Positions 36,545-49,882 of a stretch of DNA of 64,000 bases are shown piece after piece. The notes under the pieces were generated by a model. It was not told where the DNA came from. It made no database searches and saw only the letters and a program-made list of their open reading frames with translations. The position numbers were made by a program, and so were the translations under genes. The stretch's first letter is position 1. Each line of letters starts with the position of its first letter. The stretch comes from Rhynochetos jubatus (Eukaryota; Chordata; Aves; Eurypygiformes; Rhynochetidae), in assembly GCA_027574665.1 (NCBI GenBank), contig CM050664.1, positions 18,006,774-18,070,773 on the forward strand, written 5' to 3'.

Positions 36545-38025
36545 TTTTGAGATCTAGGTTTACCTCTCATTATCCTACTCTGATTTGATTGATAGCTAAA
36601 TTTATTTTTTCCCCAAGTCAAGTCTCTTTTGCCCATGACCCCAACTGCTGAGTGATCCCTCCCTGTCCTTGTCTTGACCCACAAGCCTTTCCGTATATTT
36701 TCTCCTCTCCATCCCACCATGTGGAGTGGCTGCAGGGTGCTGAATTGCCGGTTGGACCTAAACATGACAGATGAAGAGGCTGATTAATCTGGTTGTCTGA
36801 AAGGTGGTAGCTCCAGGGTCAAACTGCCTCACTTCCAGTCACATTGAGATTGGGAAGATAGCATGGTTAGAGTGATTACGGGTGGCTTTCCAGCTCCTGA
36901 TTAACTGTTGTCACTGAAGTCAGTACGGTTTCTATGGATTTGCTGAGAGAGTTTGGCTTGAGGTTCATCGTTTCTGCTCAGCGCTCTCATTTGAAAATAA
37001 AAAATGTGGGTGAAAAAAAAGAGTGATTCCTAGCCTCAAGGCAAAGTGGTGTGGGATGGCTCAAATCCACCTGGTTCTTGGTTGTTTACACTCTAGGGCA
37101 CACTGGCCGCATCCCTGCTGGCCAACACTTGGCTTGGGTCACCCCTGGGCTCCACTCGTGGGGCTGTAAACCCTTAACCCTTCCTTTGGTTATATTTTTC
37201 AGTTTGAAGTGTCTGAACTAATCTGAGGGCTGTGTTGTAGCTTGCCTGAATAACATTTGCATGGAATGATGCTGCAGGTACATGGTGCATGCCCTGGGGC
37301 TTGACACGAGGGGTGTGAGAGTCCGAGGGCGGATTGAACTCCACAGCATTACAGCAGCGTGCTGCGTGGAGGCTGCTAAATCCGATGTGGTTGTACATGT
37401 TTGGCCTTTAAGGTGGGTCCTTGCAATGAGCTTCTCTCAGGGTGCAGCTCAGATTTCATCTTAAAGGTAAGGTAGCAGCCGAAGAAATCCTGCATGTCAG
37501 TAACACGTGTTATGTAGATGATTGAGGGGCCTGGGATCTAGGAGTGAACTAAGGAGATTGTCTGTCATCCTCACCTGACACGCGAGGATAAGACAGCATT
37601 TGGCTTCTGATAACTGTGCAGTGGGCCACTGACTTTCAGTAGGGTTTTAAGGCATAATTCTTCCATCACATGAAGCCAGGGAATTATTATAGATAACTAA
37701 TTAGGTAAGACTTGATTGGGTTGTGACACAGTATAGCTATTGTGGCTGCTCAGTTGTACGGCTCCTGAGGAAGAAGCATTTTACTATTTCTTTTGTTCTT
37801 TTCACATAAGGACTGTAGTTTCAAGGTTTCCTGGGAATCTTTTAAAACTAACTGTCTTGGAACCAGAGAACCCCGCATCTGGATGCGGGAGAGAAATGGA
37901 GTTGCTTCTATGCTGCATATTACTGCCGCTCCATCCTAGAATTCACTGAGTCAAATACCGAGATTCTCATGAACTTCAGGAGTTTCTAAATGGATTATGT
38001 GTTACATTTTGAAGCTCTTTTTCTT

Positions 38026-38050
38026 TATTGTACAGAAAGCCTGTACAATA
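38026..38050. repeat. Perfect 10-bp inverted repeat with 5-nt loop
   Basis: TATTGTACAG (38026-38035) and CTGTACAATA (38041-38050) are exact reverse complements around AAAGC. This is the cleanest small hairpin I noticed in the intergenic half. No associated gene or transposon end was recognised. Confidence 0.7.
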
Positions 38051-39135
38051 CTGTGTGTCCAGACTGGAAAAGAAGGCATGTAGTAGATCTTTTGACCAAT
38101 CTTGTCCATGAGATTCATGTCTTTCTGTTAAATTTAGGACAAAATTTTGGTTGAATCAGAATCAATGGGATCTTTTGGCTTATTTCACTGTAGCCCAGCT
38201 TTCATTTTTACTCGTTTGATTTGTGTTAAACTTTGAGTAACGTGAATTTTTAAGAGAGCAACCAGTTCCTCAGAAACGCTTACACTAATAGGATTTGCGA
38301 AACATAATTTAATACTATTTTCTCCTTCTTTGACTCTTAAAATATCAGGAGATATGTTGCTCATGCCACATTTTTACTGCCTGCCCTTCATCAGTCAGCC
38401 GGTTGTGCTGGAGATGGAATTGCTTTGCAAAGCTATTTTTCATTAGTATCAAGGAATATACATACTTTGCAGCTAAAGCCTTATATAAAGTGTTATCCCT
38501 CTGCCCACATTGTTACTATTGTAGTACTGCTTAGCAACTAGAAGTAAATCAACAGAACAACAATGAAAAAACCCTTAACCCCCCTCTTTACAACAGAGAG
38601 AAGGGCCTAGACTGCAAAATTAAGATTTCAGTTTGGATCTGAAATTTTCTGAAGTTCAGAGATCTGACATTGGTTTTATGCTTTTAAGTGTGGAAAGTTG
38701 TCAGAGTGACCTGGTTCTGCTTTTGGGTGTCCTGAATATAGCGTTATAGGCCAAGACACAAGGTGGGAACAAAAGTATCACCATACATAGTAATGAATTA
38801 ATAAGAGACAATTATGGTTGTCCCTTTTTTGTAAGATATCCAGAGAAGATGGCATATTTTTCTGGGACCTTATTCCAGATCAGTATCCTAAGTCCCCTTC
38901 CTCCTCCGGTTGACAGAACCTGTGACTCATTTATCTCCTATAATTTCTGAATCCTTCAAAATCCACAGTGTCTAACTAGGCATAGGGCTTGCTTTCAAGA
39001 AGTCCTATACCTCTAGTCTGTTTAAATTCTCAACTTCATGGCTCATGCTTCAAATAACACTTCAAATATTGAGCTGTTTTGTTGATTTTTCTGGAAATTT
39101 CTAAGGGATGAGATCGTGTGTAGAATTAATACTGC

Positions 39136-39275
39136 TGGTGAAGATATCAAGACAGGCTCGATGAGGCTTTGAGTGACCAGACCTAGTGGAAGAAGTCCCT
39201 GCTCATGACAGGGGGTTGGAACTAGATGGTCTTTAATGCCCCTTCCAACCCAAACCACTCTGTGATTCTATAATA
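39136..39275 (+). mobile_element. CR1 LINE fragment, 3' end, plus orientation
   Basis: The last roughly 140 bp of a chicken-repeat-1 LINE. It contains the family hallmarks GGGGGTTGGAACTAGATGGT and CCCTTCCAACCCAAACCA, then a GATTCTAT-type terminal motif in place of a poly-A tail. It is severely 5'-truncated, as most CR1 copies are, and carries only 3' UTR sequence. It is diverged from the recalled consensus, so an old insertion. It is strong evidence for an avian (or at least sauropsid) genome. Confidence 0.9.
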
Positions 39276-41371
39276 CTATCAATAAAGGAGTGCTTCTTCG
39301 TCAGTGTGCAGGGAGGTACCTACAACCTCTTTTCCCGAAACTTTATTATATGAGCCTGTAGCCTTTCATCAGCAGAGGCACTTACTGCGAGAGCTGTGGG
39401 GAGTGTGACCAGTTTAGGTCTGTCTGTATCCCATGGATGGCTCTTTAGGCTAAAAGGATACTGCAAATGATAAGGTAAGAGCTGTGACAGAGCAACATCA
39501 TCAACGTTGCAAGGAGTGCTAAGGGGAGGGCTGAAATCTGTGCTTATTATGGTTGACTATGTGTTCATAACAGAATAATGCTTATAAAAAGAATAAAAGT
39601 GTCCTTGGCAGTCAAGGACCAAAATCTGTACTCATGGAAAACAAAAAGGTGAAAGATAAGCAGCATTGTAGCCAACGAATAAGGAGATCTTGAACACCTT
39701 CATTAGCAGCAACAATGCAACTTATTACTGGAGTAACTGCAGGCAAGGAGGGAAAATAGGATAGTTAATTTCTTTTGATTTTCTTTAATTGTGGGGAATT
39801 TTCCAAGACTTCAGGAGAACTATGGCAACTACCTAGCAACACGTCAGGAATGACGTCAAAGTGACCAAGTCAAACAGGCTGTGTAATTGGGAATTTAAAA
39901 CCACGCATTGCTTACATTGATGGATAACATTTTAGAGAAATGAACATTTTGTTATGGTGATTCACCAGCTAGCAGCTGGATATTTTTCCCAAAATACTCA
40001 GAAATATTCAGCTTGCTAAGTGCAGCCAACAGTTTGTGCTGTGTGGCTAATGTTAATGGGTTAATGTAAAAATGTGTAATATTTTGTTAGCTCTTAGTTT
40101 CTAGACAATGTGGGCCAAAATCACATCTCCTGTTCAGCAGCAGCACAGAAGTAGTTGAAAAGGCAGACAAAGTGGCTAGGTAGGAATTCCACTTACATCC
40201 TTGGAATCCTGTTGTAACAACCACAGCAGCTTAATGTAAACTTTAGTGTCCAATCTGATGAAATTTCTGAGCAAAACAAATTACAAATTTGTTTCTGCTT
40301 TTGAGTTACTCTCAGCTATCGGCAGAGTCCACAGGAAAGTGGGTAGCAGCATGTGAATTAGGGCAACACTAGCTTGAATTCTGTTTGATGTTAATGCTGG
40401 TCTGACTCACACTGTGATCTAGATTTTACCACAGCTGCCCTGGAGTTTGAGGTCTGAAGATGCAGCTCCCTGGCTGCCACCCAGCCTGTAGTCTCAGATG
40501 CAGCTGGGGTCAGGTACATGACAAATTCTGGGCTCCCTCTTTGCCAATTTTGAGGCAGTCTCTTGCTCTATTTCTTTAATTTTCAATTTCTCCTGCCTCA
40601 CAGGTACCATTTACCAATATAATAAAATGAAAATATTGCATGAAATAAACCACATCCACACAAAATATTGGAAGTCCTATTCCCCTTTTTCAAATCTGTA
40701 ACATTATGTTCCCTTTCTCCTTGCTTTTCCTGCTCATTTAATGGCTCATTCCCATCTTAATTTTCAGTTAGCGAGGTTGGAGAATAGTCACGTTAGTTTA
40801 TTTATCTGCAGGGAATTGTTAGTGAAGTTCTGTGTTTATGCCCTTTTACTCTTTCTACTGATCCATTCCCACCTGTTTTCCGAGGTTGTAGTGACCACAT
40901 AGAAATCTAATGTGCCTTAAATAGCTTAAATTCATTAGAACATGATTATCATGAAGCAAGAGGGATAGCAGATAGATACCTTTTATGAGAATGTAACATA
41001 GATAGGTACCTCTTTATTCCTTATGAAAGTGTGAAAATTTGTTACGTTTTTATTGTTAAAGCAACTAGGTCCCCAGCACGATTGTGTACCTGCTGTACGT
41101 GCAAGTGATGTGAAATAAGAAGGAAGCGGCATCCTTCCCACTACTTCCTCCTGCTTTTATTGATTCAAGTGAGGCTCGTGGGTATCTGATCCTATCCTGA
41201 TGCCTGAAGATTTATTCATATGATTCCCCATGCATCAGCATTATATTATACCACTTGTTCTCTAGAGAAAATAATTAAGTGAATTACTAAAGCACAAAAT
41301 GCTGAAGTTAAAATGCTTATATGTTCCATTTGATGCGGTTATATATAACTTAATGTAATGTAATAAGCACA

Positions 41372-41424
41372 GTATCCTCTTAGTCAGAATGCCTTGTGTG
41401 GTATCCTCTTAGTCAGAATGCTTT
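41372..41424. repeat. Two-copy tandem repeat, 29-bp period
   Basis: GTATCCTCTTAGTCAGAATG begins at 41372 and again at 41401. The copies are identical for 21 bases and then diverge slightly. It is a recent-looking local duplication in intergenic DNA. Confidence 0.85.
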
Positions 41425-42258
41425 GGCTTTCATCTCCGTTAAATGGAATACTAATTAACTGTTGATTCCAATTTTATCAAGGTTACTGTGTTATTATATT
41501 CTTAAACAAGACCAGAAGGTGAAAAAGGACTAACCTGTATATAAATTAAAAGTAATCATCAGAGGTCAATGCAATAGTGTCAGTACTATATATAAATGCA
41601 GACTTTTGGATTGCAGTTATAAATACTGTGCTGTCACACAGGGTTTCTAAAATGAGACAGGAACTTAATCTATTGACTGACTTGTGGCAGAAGTTGCTCC
41701 TGGGGAAAGTAAGTTAGTTCAGCTTAAGCACAGTTATTGCAAAGAAAGTGAGAATAATAACAAATACAGCCAGTGATGAAGCAAGTAATCGAATTCAGTC
41801 TTCCGTTGAAGGAAGTGGCATGAAAATGCAATTCCAGAAGAGCTGCCTGTAAACTCAGCAACTGTTGGATAGACATGAGGTTCCCAGTGTCCTGGCTAAG
41901 AAAGCCACCAAACCACTGCCAATTGTGTGAGCTACTGATAGCTGGAACAGTTAGTTCTGTTCCTGAGTGCTTGCTTTTGTTTGTTTTGCTGCAAAGGCTG
42001 GTTAATTGGTTTCAAACTTTTCCATAAGAGTTGGTTTAATTTTTTTTGGGAAAAAAATAAATCACTTTTTTCTTTCTGAAGTTGCTTAGATGTCATTTAT
42101 TATAGTGGAACAGTAGCTTTTTGTTTGGATTTCTCCATATTGTTTAAAATAAGGTAAAAATCTGAACTAAATATTTTGAAATGTTCTATGTTACAGCAAA
42201 ATTTTTCTGCTGGATACAGTTCTGTTCAGCTGGGAACACAACTGTCAGTTCCTGATTT

Positions 42259-42281
42259 CCCCACCCCCCACCTCCCCCCCC
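42259..42281 (-). other. C-rich tract, G-quadruplex-type on the minus strand
   Basis: Runs of 4, 6 and 8 C separated by A and ACCT give at least four G3 runs on the minus strand, and an i-motif-type sequence on the plus strand. It is flanked by T-rich DNA. Confidence 0.55.
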
Positions 42282-43980
42282 TTAATTTTTTGCCTTTTTG
42301 TCTTGTTTCACTATGGAAACAGGCGTTTTCATAGATCTGTAGTGAAAATACAGCTGAATTCTACTTTTTATTGCAAAACATGTATGTGTGTATTGTGATG
42401 ATATTCAAGTAAGCCATCACTGTACACAAAATTCCACTTCAAGGACCATATCCTAACATTCATCCACTTTTGTGATTCCTGCTGTATTGCCTTCTCTTTG
42501 TACTTAGACATTTATATAACAACTCTCTTGTACTGGAGATGGAGCATGGACCGTGTATGAGAGAGGGACATGAAGAGGAGGAGAAAAAGATTGTCCAGCA
42601 GAGCGCTGTGCGTGCGGGTTTCATTGTGCAGGTGGCCCCTTCCCTGGCAGCTTTCGTTCAGCACTAAGCGTTTGATTCAGTTTTAGCTAATTTCATGAAC
42701 TGAAACAGTAAGTGCAAACCTCATCTTTTATAATTACCTTTTCTTTGGGGCCTGGTAAGAAAATTCAGCGTGTACTGGCTCTGTTTCTGCTTGCTGGGAA
42801 GGAACAGAGGTCCTCAAAGCTGGCTGATCTGTTGGCAGCGTTGACCCCCTGTGGTGATCATAAAACCCTATGGACTTCAGAAGTAACATGTATTGAAGCT
42901 AACAGTGCTGGCATTTACTCCAGCTTCATACAGGTCTATGCTTTGGCTTAGAGAGGAAAATGAAAGCTAGATTAAGCTCCAGTATATTGTTGATTCACCC
43001 TTCCTCTTTACCTAGTCTCCATTCAACAGAGATTTTGAACAGATTCTGTGCTACGGCAGTTTCACACTCAAATCAATTTGGCAGTTCTGCAGAAAGTGTG
43101 AGAAACTAATAAGTTTTGTTCATCTTTTAAGTAGCTTTTTCATCATTCTGTCTGTCCCCCTCCCTAATACTTTTCTCACCTTGATGGAAATGATGGTCTT
43201 TAGGTCAGGGAAATTTAATGCTAATTAACATTTCTGGTCTTGGAGAGATGTGCAAATGTAAGAAGAAAATTGATATGCCAGTGTTGATCTAAAATGTAGA
43301 AAGTAGTGATGCGTTATTAGTAAGGTATCTTTCATCTGAATAAAAAGGAGGACCTTTGATTTTGATCTAGAAATGAGATGGATAGACCTTCTAGCACCTG
43401 CAATTGCAATTTAAAAGTAGCATGCAACTTGGATATGTGTAAAATGGGAGTATTATCTGTGTAAGATGTACTAGTATTTTTGGACTATAAATTGAAAACA
43501 TTGAAAAATATTGCAGCATAACAAAAATACATTGTGATAATGTATATACATTATTTCCTGTTGTTTGCCAAAGCTGACAATTCACTGTTTGTTTAACTAG
43601 GAGGTCCTTCCTCTCTGAACCCCCTTGTTTTTCTGCAGTGCTCATTTCTGTGGCTGGAAATGTAGTGAAGTCCACGTTGCATGGAATCGAGTCTAAAGTC
43701 AGAGGCAGATTGTTGTGAGCATAGGAGCGAGATATAGCTCCGATTTGTGGTCACCTGGAGCCTTTCTTCAGGATGCTGTTTTGTCGTGCAGGTTTGTCCA
43801 GGATATAGAATTTATCTGCCGTACTCTCTCCATCAGTGGTGCTGATGTGCGCATTCCCAGTGTTGTGACAGAAAGCAGGAGGAGGGGGGCCCAGGCCTAC
43901 ACGTAATCAGAAGGCCACATTGACTGTAACCTGCCTACATCTCTTGTTGTTATTTTGCAGTCTCTCTATTACAAAGTTAA

Positions 43981-44016
43981 GTATAAATATTTGTGTAAGT
44001 ATAAATACATGTGTAA
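43981..44016. repeat. Two-copy tandem repeat, 18-bp period
   Basis: GTATAAATATTTGTGTAA is followed directly by GTATAAATACATGTGTAA, a 16 of 18 match. Each copy includes a TATAAAT box-like string, but no promoter is otherwise suggested. Confidence 0.8.
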
Positions 44017-47000
44017 GTGTTGACATGATGTAGATTAAAACATGTAGGTGGCATTTGAGGGTGAGATACCATCTTCTACAGTGCAAGAAAATAACATAGT
44101 AAATATCTACCGAGTGGTTTATTTCTAGAAGATACTGTGTTGAGATGGCCTGATCCCACCTGAGTCTCAGTGCCATACTCTTTCCCACTGGTTTGTTCAA
44201 GGTGGCTTCCTGCTCAGAGCTTTACCTGGGCTCTGCATTGCTTTTTGGAAGTGACTAGGCACTAGAAGTTGTGTCACTTCATCTACCTCAGAATACTAGC
44301 TATAATTATATATTATCTTTTGTTGCTTCGGGAACAGCTGCTGCTTTTTCCTGCGCTATATCCCATCAACATATTAAACCTCTTCTTCACATGCTTTGTT
44401 CAGCTGTTGTATGACTGACCTTCTAGGTGGTGTAAGTTAGGGGTGTTTGGTGTGGAAGTTTGCAAAATGAAGCTGTAAATGCTTGTGAAGCTTTAACCTG
44501 AGAACAGTGTTGCAAGTTTCCTATGAGATTTAAGTCTGATTAACTTACAGAATGGAAATACATTTTTCAATTTATATTCAAACAATGTTGGGTTTTTTTT
44601 TAATTATGGATTTTTAAGAACTCCAAGCGGATCATTTCTCTACAGATATCTGTCTTCTTTACAATAAGCCCAAGCATTGCCATTGACCTTGAGTATTTTC
44701 AGGAAAGGAGAGCAGAGGAGGCAAACAGTGCAATTTTAGCCCCCATTTACTGGCCATCTTTCAGTGTGCCAAATGTGACAACTTCCACTAACTTTGAGGA
44801 ACTCTAGTCTTCAAATGATATGAAGTGTAGCTATGACATTTATTTTGAATGTGTTATAAAATGACAGTTAATGCATTTCAGATATTCAGGAATATAATGT
44901 CAGAGCCAAAAAAGATTCTAAGCTGAGTAAATTTAGCTATAGTGTAGGCTTTCCTGTCTAAAATAGTGATCTTAAAACTTTCCAAGGCCTCAACTTTAGG
45001 ACACCTGAAGTTGCAGTTCTTTTGGTCAGAAGTGGACCACTATCCATGAAAAATACTTGAGATTGATTATTCCTGAACACAAGCATGGGATGAACTGGAT
45101 TGTAACATTCTAGTAATTCATGAAGTCAGCTGTGAGTGGAGAGCTTTTGAATCTAGACCTTATTACTAGAGCTCTTTCTGTATTTTTGACTGGTTGCTTA
45201 GTGCTTACAATATCTGTTTACGTGAAATACAGAATCAGTGGGTACTCTAATTGAGCATCATAATTTTCTTGTGAGAGGTGTCAACTATAGCTTTGAGTCA
45301 CTTCACCTTGAGGCAGGATGTAAACTTGGGTCTGTTGTATGCTGGGTAAGAGCTGTAAAACTCTTACCGTGTAATGAGCACGGTGTTTCCAACTTTTAGG
45401 AACATAGGTAGCCCTTTTTTCTTTTTTTTTTTTTTTCCTTGAAAGAAAACAAGTGGGATTTAGGTGATGGCAGTTCTTTGAAAGTATGAGAGAAGTACCT
45501 GAATATCTATAAGCTCTACACCCATTTTTCGCTGATACCATGTTGTGTCACGTTCCTGTTATAAACATGGGTGCAGCTGTAGTATTTTGCAGCCACCTTA
45601 TTTAGACAGGGATTACGCCGATCCTTATGGATCCCCATGTTTTGTTCTAGACAACTGCTTCAAGTGTTGACTTTGGGCATCACGGTGCTTAGCATATTGC
45701 TGTTCTGCATGCTATTTGGAGGGGTCTAACTTTCCCTCTATTTCTTTACATGGCACATAGGATGTATAGGTTGACCTTTCTCCTTTATTGTAGCCCATTT
45801 TGTAGAACGGTATCCTTTTGTATTTTCTACTTACTCAGTCTTAGAATAATGAGTATAGATAGCATTTGTTGTTCTGAGGAATCATTCCTCTAACAGGCTT
45901 TTATAGTGTTTAAAGCCAAGTAAATGTGTTTGTCAGGGCTGCCCAGCATCTGTAGGCATCTGTCCTGTGGTATGGAGGAATCTTACCTTGTGAGGCCCAT
46001 AGTACAGTTGTTCTTTGGGCCAAAACTGGTGCTGAGAGTATACTACAATTCATTAGAAGTCTGTATTTTAGGTAAGAAATTGTTGTACTCTTTCATTAGA
46101 ATTTGTAGGATAGCTTTGTTCCCAACCCATTTATTTGTATTAATTCAGAAACTCTTCATTATCACTGATGGAAACAGTAAAGTGACTCTTTACACTCCTG
46201 TAGTATCTCTTAACTAAAAATGCAGATGTTTTCAATTAAAAACTTTCTTAGGCCTCTCAAGGCCTTTGTGAAGATAGGAAATTTTAAGCTTATTTTAAGC
46301 AACGTATGTAACTTGTACAAAGTTTACTGCAAAGTCAAGAACAAGAAAAGGAATTTGTAAGTTCTTTACCTTTCCTAATTTATTCTGTTTATGTGGGATC
46401 ATCTCGTGTTTAGTCATGGTTAAAACCTTCATCAAAAGGTTACCTAAATCGAAAGAAAATTGTAATGTATAGATTAGAAGAAGCTGCATATGTTTTGGGT
46501 TGCTATCCTTCTATGCTAATATGTTTTTTTCCTTTATTAACCTGCAATACTTTTGGCTTTCATCAAGCCATCTAATGTCTAGCAGAAGAAAATAACATTT
46601 TGCGTATGGTGTTACCTACAGTTTGTCTCTGAATTGCTAGTATTTTTATCCTTCTCAGGCAGGTAATATTTGAAACAGATTTTTTCCAGGTAAGTATATA
46701 ACATTCATTGCCTTAATAGTCTACAAATGAAGTTATTTTTCATCTTTAAAGCTCTGTAGCAGCATTATTCTGTTCATTAAAGTATTAACCAATAACCACA
46801 GTAACTAGAGCAGGGATACGCTTGTTTCAAAAATGGGCCCAATGGGCATATTTAATTTTGTGTCTGGATCAAAAGTGGCCAGTCGAGGCTGAGCTCAGTC
46901 ATGATATGAAGACTTTGCTCATCAAGTCATAGCAGATATGAGAAAAGCACGTTAAAGAGAATAAAGACATGCTTAAAGACATCATACAACGGTTAGCTGC

Positions 47001-49304
47001 CATTGCATTCATTTGGTTTGACCCAGAGGGATAGTACTCTGCTGGGAGTGAAACTGAGAAAAAAGAAAGGAGGGGAAAAGTGAAATTAGACTTCAAATCT
47101 ACATTGTGATAAATTTCTAGTGGAAGTTTTGGTGGAAATCTTACTCAGAGTAACAGTTACAGCAAGATCATAAGTTTCTATTACCAGTTGTGTCTGTGCC
47201 AGAGATTGACATGCATTCAGGTTCGTAGTCATCCTTTTAGAAGATAACAATTCATCTTAGAATAATATAAAGGATTGTTGTTCAGAGCCAGGAAAGGAGT
47301 TGAGAAGATCATAAAAGATAACAAAAATTTGTTGTGACTGTATTTATGAGTTATATAAAGTAATTCAAAGGACAAATCGGCATAGCTTCTATAAAGTTTA
47401 ATGGTGTCTTTTCAACTGCTTCAAATTCTTGGAGGATTTAATGAAACATAGAATAAAGAGAACTGAGAGCTATAATATATTGAGACATTTGAAAGGTTTT
47501 TGCTAAAGCAACTCATACAAAATTATTAAGGAAAATTGGAGGAACAAAGGCAAGGAGAAAGTTTTGCCAGTCATGCAAAATGCATGAAGAGATAGGAAGC
47601 ACAAAGAGCAAGATCTCTGACTGGGAAGGGCTAGAAAGAAGTCAAACATTGGGGTTATTTGGGGCTTTGTACACCAACTGATCCATTACTACGTTATCTG
47701 CCTAGTGTACTGCTGAAAAGCAGAATGTCAATACATGGTAATATCATAAATTTATTTAAATTAGGAAATATTAGAAAAGATTACTCAGAGCTCCAGGAGA
47801 ATGTAATAGAACTTGGTAATAAGATGTCAGATTAAATTCAATTTAGATGAGTGCATAGGAATTAAAATATAAATCACTTCAGTGTGCGCAGTTCTAAATT
47901 AGTCCTTAAGAAAAGAGCATGATAGTATATTGGATTATTTGAGAAACAATGTTTTGATTACGTAAGTAAAGGTTATAGTAAAAAGTGCAATGAAGACATA
48001 GATATTTTAAAATTGTATGGGCTGCAGTCTTGCAATTCTTGATTCCTGGTCATTGATTATAGTGATTCTGTAAAGTGTTGCAGGTGCATTAGACTGTGCC
48101 AGCTTCGAGCCGCTTGGTACAAACACGAAAGGTCCGTTCGCAGTGGACAGCTTGGCAAGCTTGTAGATTTAAAAGTAAAGGTACAGACGTTCGTGTAAAT
48201 TTTTCATACTTTCTGCCCCAAAAGGAAAAAAAATTAAAATCCCTACTATACTGACGCTGTATTTCAGACATGGTGGGGCCTGGATGGAGAGAGGGACATC
48301 AGACCTTTCCGTCTGTAGACTTTCAAAGCTAAACAGAGAGTGTTTCACCTCACTGGTAAAAGCTGTAAATGCACGGGTTGTCATAACCTTTGAAACAGAA
48401 AAATAGGTCTGTTCTGAAAACGGTATTTATGGTTTTCAGTTATGGTAACTAGTTACAATAATAGGCTGTTTCACAGCTCCCGAATCAGCGAAATTTAGAT
48501 CCAGATCAGGGGTGTTGCAATCACAGGCCGTGAGTAGTCAGAGGGTTTCCTCCTCAGTCTGCTGTAGCAGGGCCACGATGCAAAATAAGCCCAGAAGGAA
48601 GGCATGAATACAAGCACTTGATTCTGCAATCTATTTATTTGGGAGTCATGTGGGCAGGGAATTCACTGGTCAAAAAGCACAAATAGTCCAGCTGTCTGGG
48701 AATGCAACCACCATGTTTTCCTTCCAAGCTGAGTTTCAGTGTGAAAGGGGCTCCTGCTGTACTTGGTTCTGCAGAGGTGTGGGCAGAGTGACAGCATCTT
48801 TACATATCCCTTCTGAATTGTAATCAGCTAGGAGTAGGCACTGAAGTGCTTCTGAACCTGGGTTTTAGTTTTCAAAACATGGGTGTCGATTGAATTTTGG
48901 TGCTTATATTTATGAAGTATTGCTGTAGAACAGGTTTCTGCATTGTATTGGATTTAACCAAGCTTGGGGACACCCTTTCTGTAAGGATGTGCAAGTTTCG
49001 AAATGTCAAGCTGCATGAGCAGGGTATAGCCTGACAAGCACATGGTAATTCTGTAAGCATAATTTTTCACTTTCCATAATGAAAAGATAGCTGAATTGAT
49101 ATCTCTGCTTAAAAATAACAGCTCTAAGCTGAAACCGAGACTGGGAAATTTCAGTCCACCTGATGAAAATCAGTATTTTTCAGTCTTGTTTAATTCTGCT
49201 GCCTTCCTGAAACTACTGGAAACTCTGCTGCAGATGGTAAGAACAGGATATCACCTGCAAGATCCAGAGACCTATGTGTGATAATGAAAATTCAGATGTA
49301 ATCT

Positions 49305-49882
49305 TGTGCTGGTTTTGGCTGGGATAGAATTAATTTTCTTCTGAATTGCTAGTATAGCTAGTATGGGGCTGTGTTGAACACAGGGATGTTTTCGCTGTTG
49401 CTGAGCAGTGCTGACACAGAGTCAAGGCCTTTTCTGCTCCTCACCCCACCCCACCAGCGAGGAGGCTGGAGGTACACAAGAAGTTGGGAGTGGACACAGC
49501 CAGAACAGCTGATCCCAACCGACCAAAGGATATTCCACACCGTATGGCATCATGCTCAGTGTATAAAGCTGGGGGAAGAACAGGGAAGGGAGGGGATGTT
49601 TGGAGTGATGGCATTTGTCTTCCCAAGTCACTGTTGCAGGTGATGGAGCCCGGCTGTCCTGGGGATGGCGGAACACCTGCCTGCCCATGGGAAGTGGTAA
49701 ATTAATTTCTTGGTTTGCTTTGCCTTAATGTGTGGCTTTTGCTTTACCTATTAAACTGTCTTTATCTCAATCCATTAGTTCTCTCAATTTTACTCTTCTG
49801 ATTCTCTCCCCCATCCCACGTGGGGAGGGGGAGAGCAAGCGGCTGTGTGGTGCTTAGTTGCCGGCTGGGTTAAACCACGACA
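49305..49882 (+). mobile_element. Solo LTR of an avian endogenous retrovirus, plus orientation
   Basis: A complete LTR of about 578 bp running from TGTGCTGGTTTTGGCTGGGA to GGCTGGGTTAAACCACGACA, with TG...CA ends. It is flanked by AATCT and AACCT, which fit a 5 bp target-site duplication with one mismatch. Parts visible are a TATAAA box (49562-49567) and an ATTAAA polyadenylation signal (49750-49755). No internal retroviral region adjoins it, so it is a solo LTR. The sequence type is widespread in bird genomes. The 5 bp duplication fits the ERVL class, but I cannot assign the subfamily with certainty. It is a fossil of moderate age. Confidence 0.88.

Larger units (their letters stand above)
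33433..39135. other. Intergenic sequence with candidate regulatory blocks
   Basis: Unique, AT-rich and largely repeat-free. It contains an ATTTGCAT octamer (33901-33908), a homeodomain- and octamer-like rich stretch around 33.95-34.15 kb, the plus-strand CTCF-like motif, a G-quadruplex tract near 36.5 kb and a perfect hairpin at 38.03 kb. No gene was recognised. Confidence 0.65.
39276..49304. other. Intergenic sequence, 39.3-49.3 kb
   Basis: About 10 kb of AT-rich unique sequence with no recognisable gene. It contains a C-rich tract (42259-42281), two short tandem duplications (41372-41424 and 43981-44016) and a polypyrimidine run near 45.42 kb. The open frames here are short and without recognisable domains. 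Confidence 0.7.
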
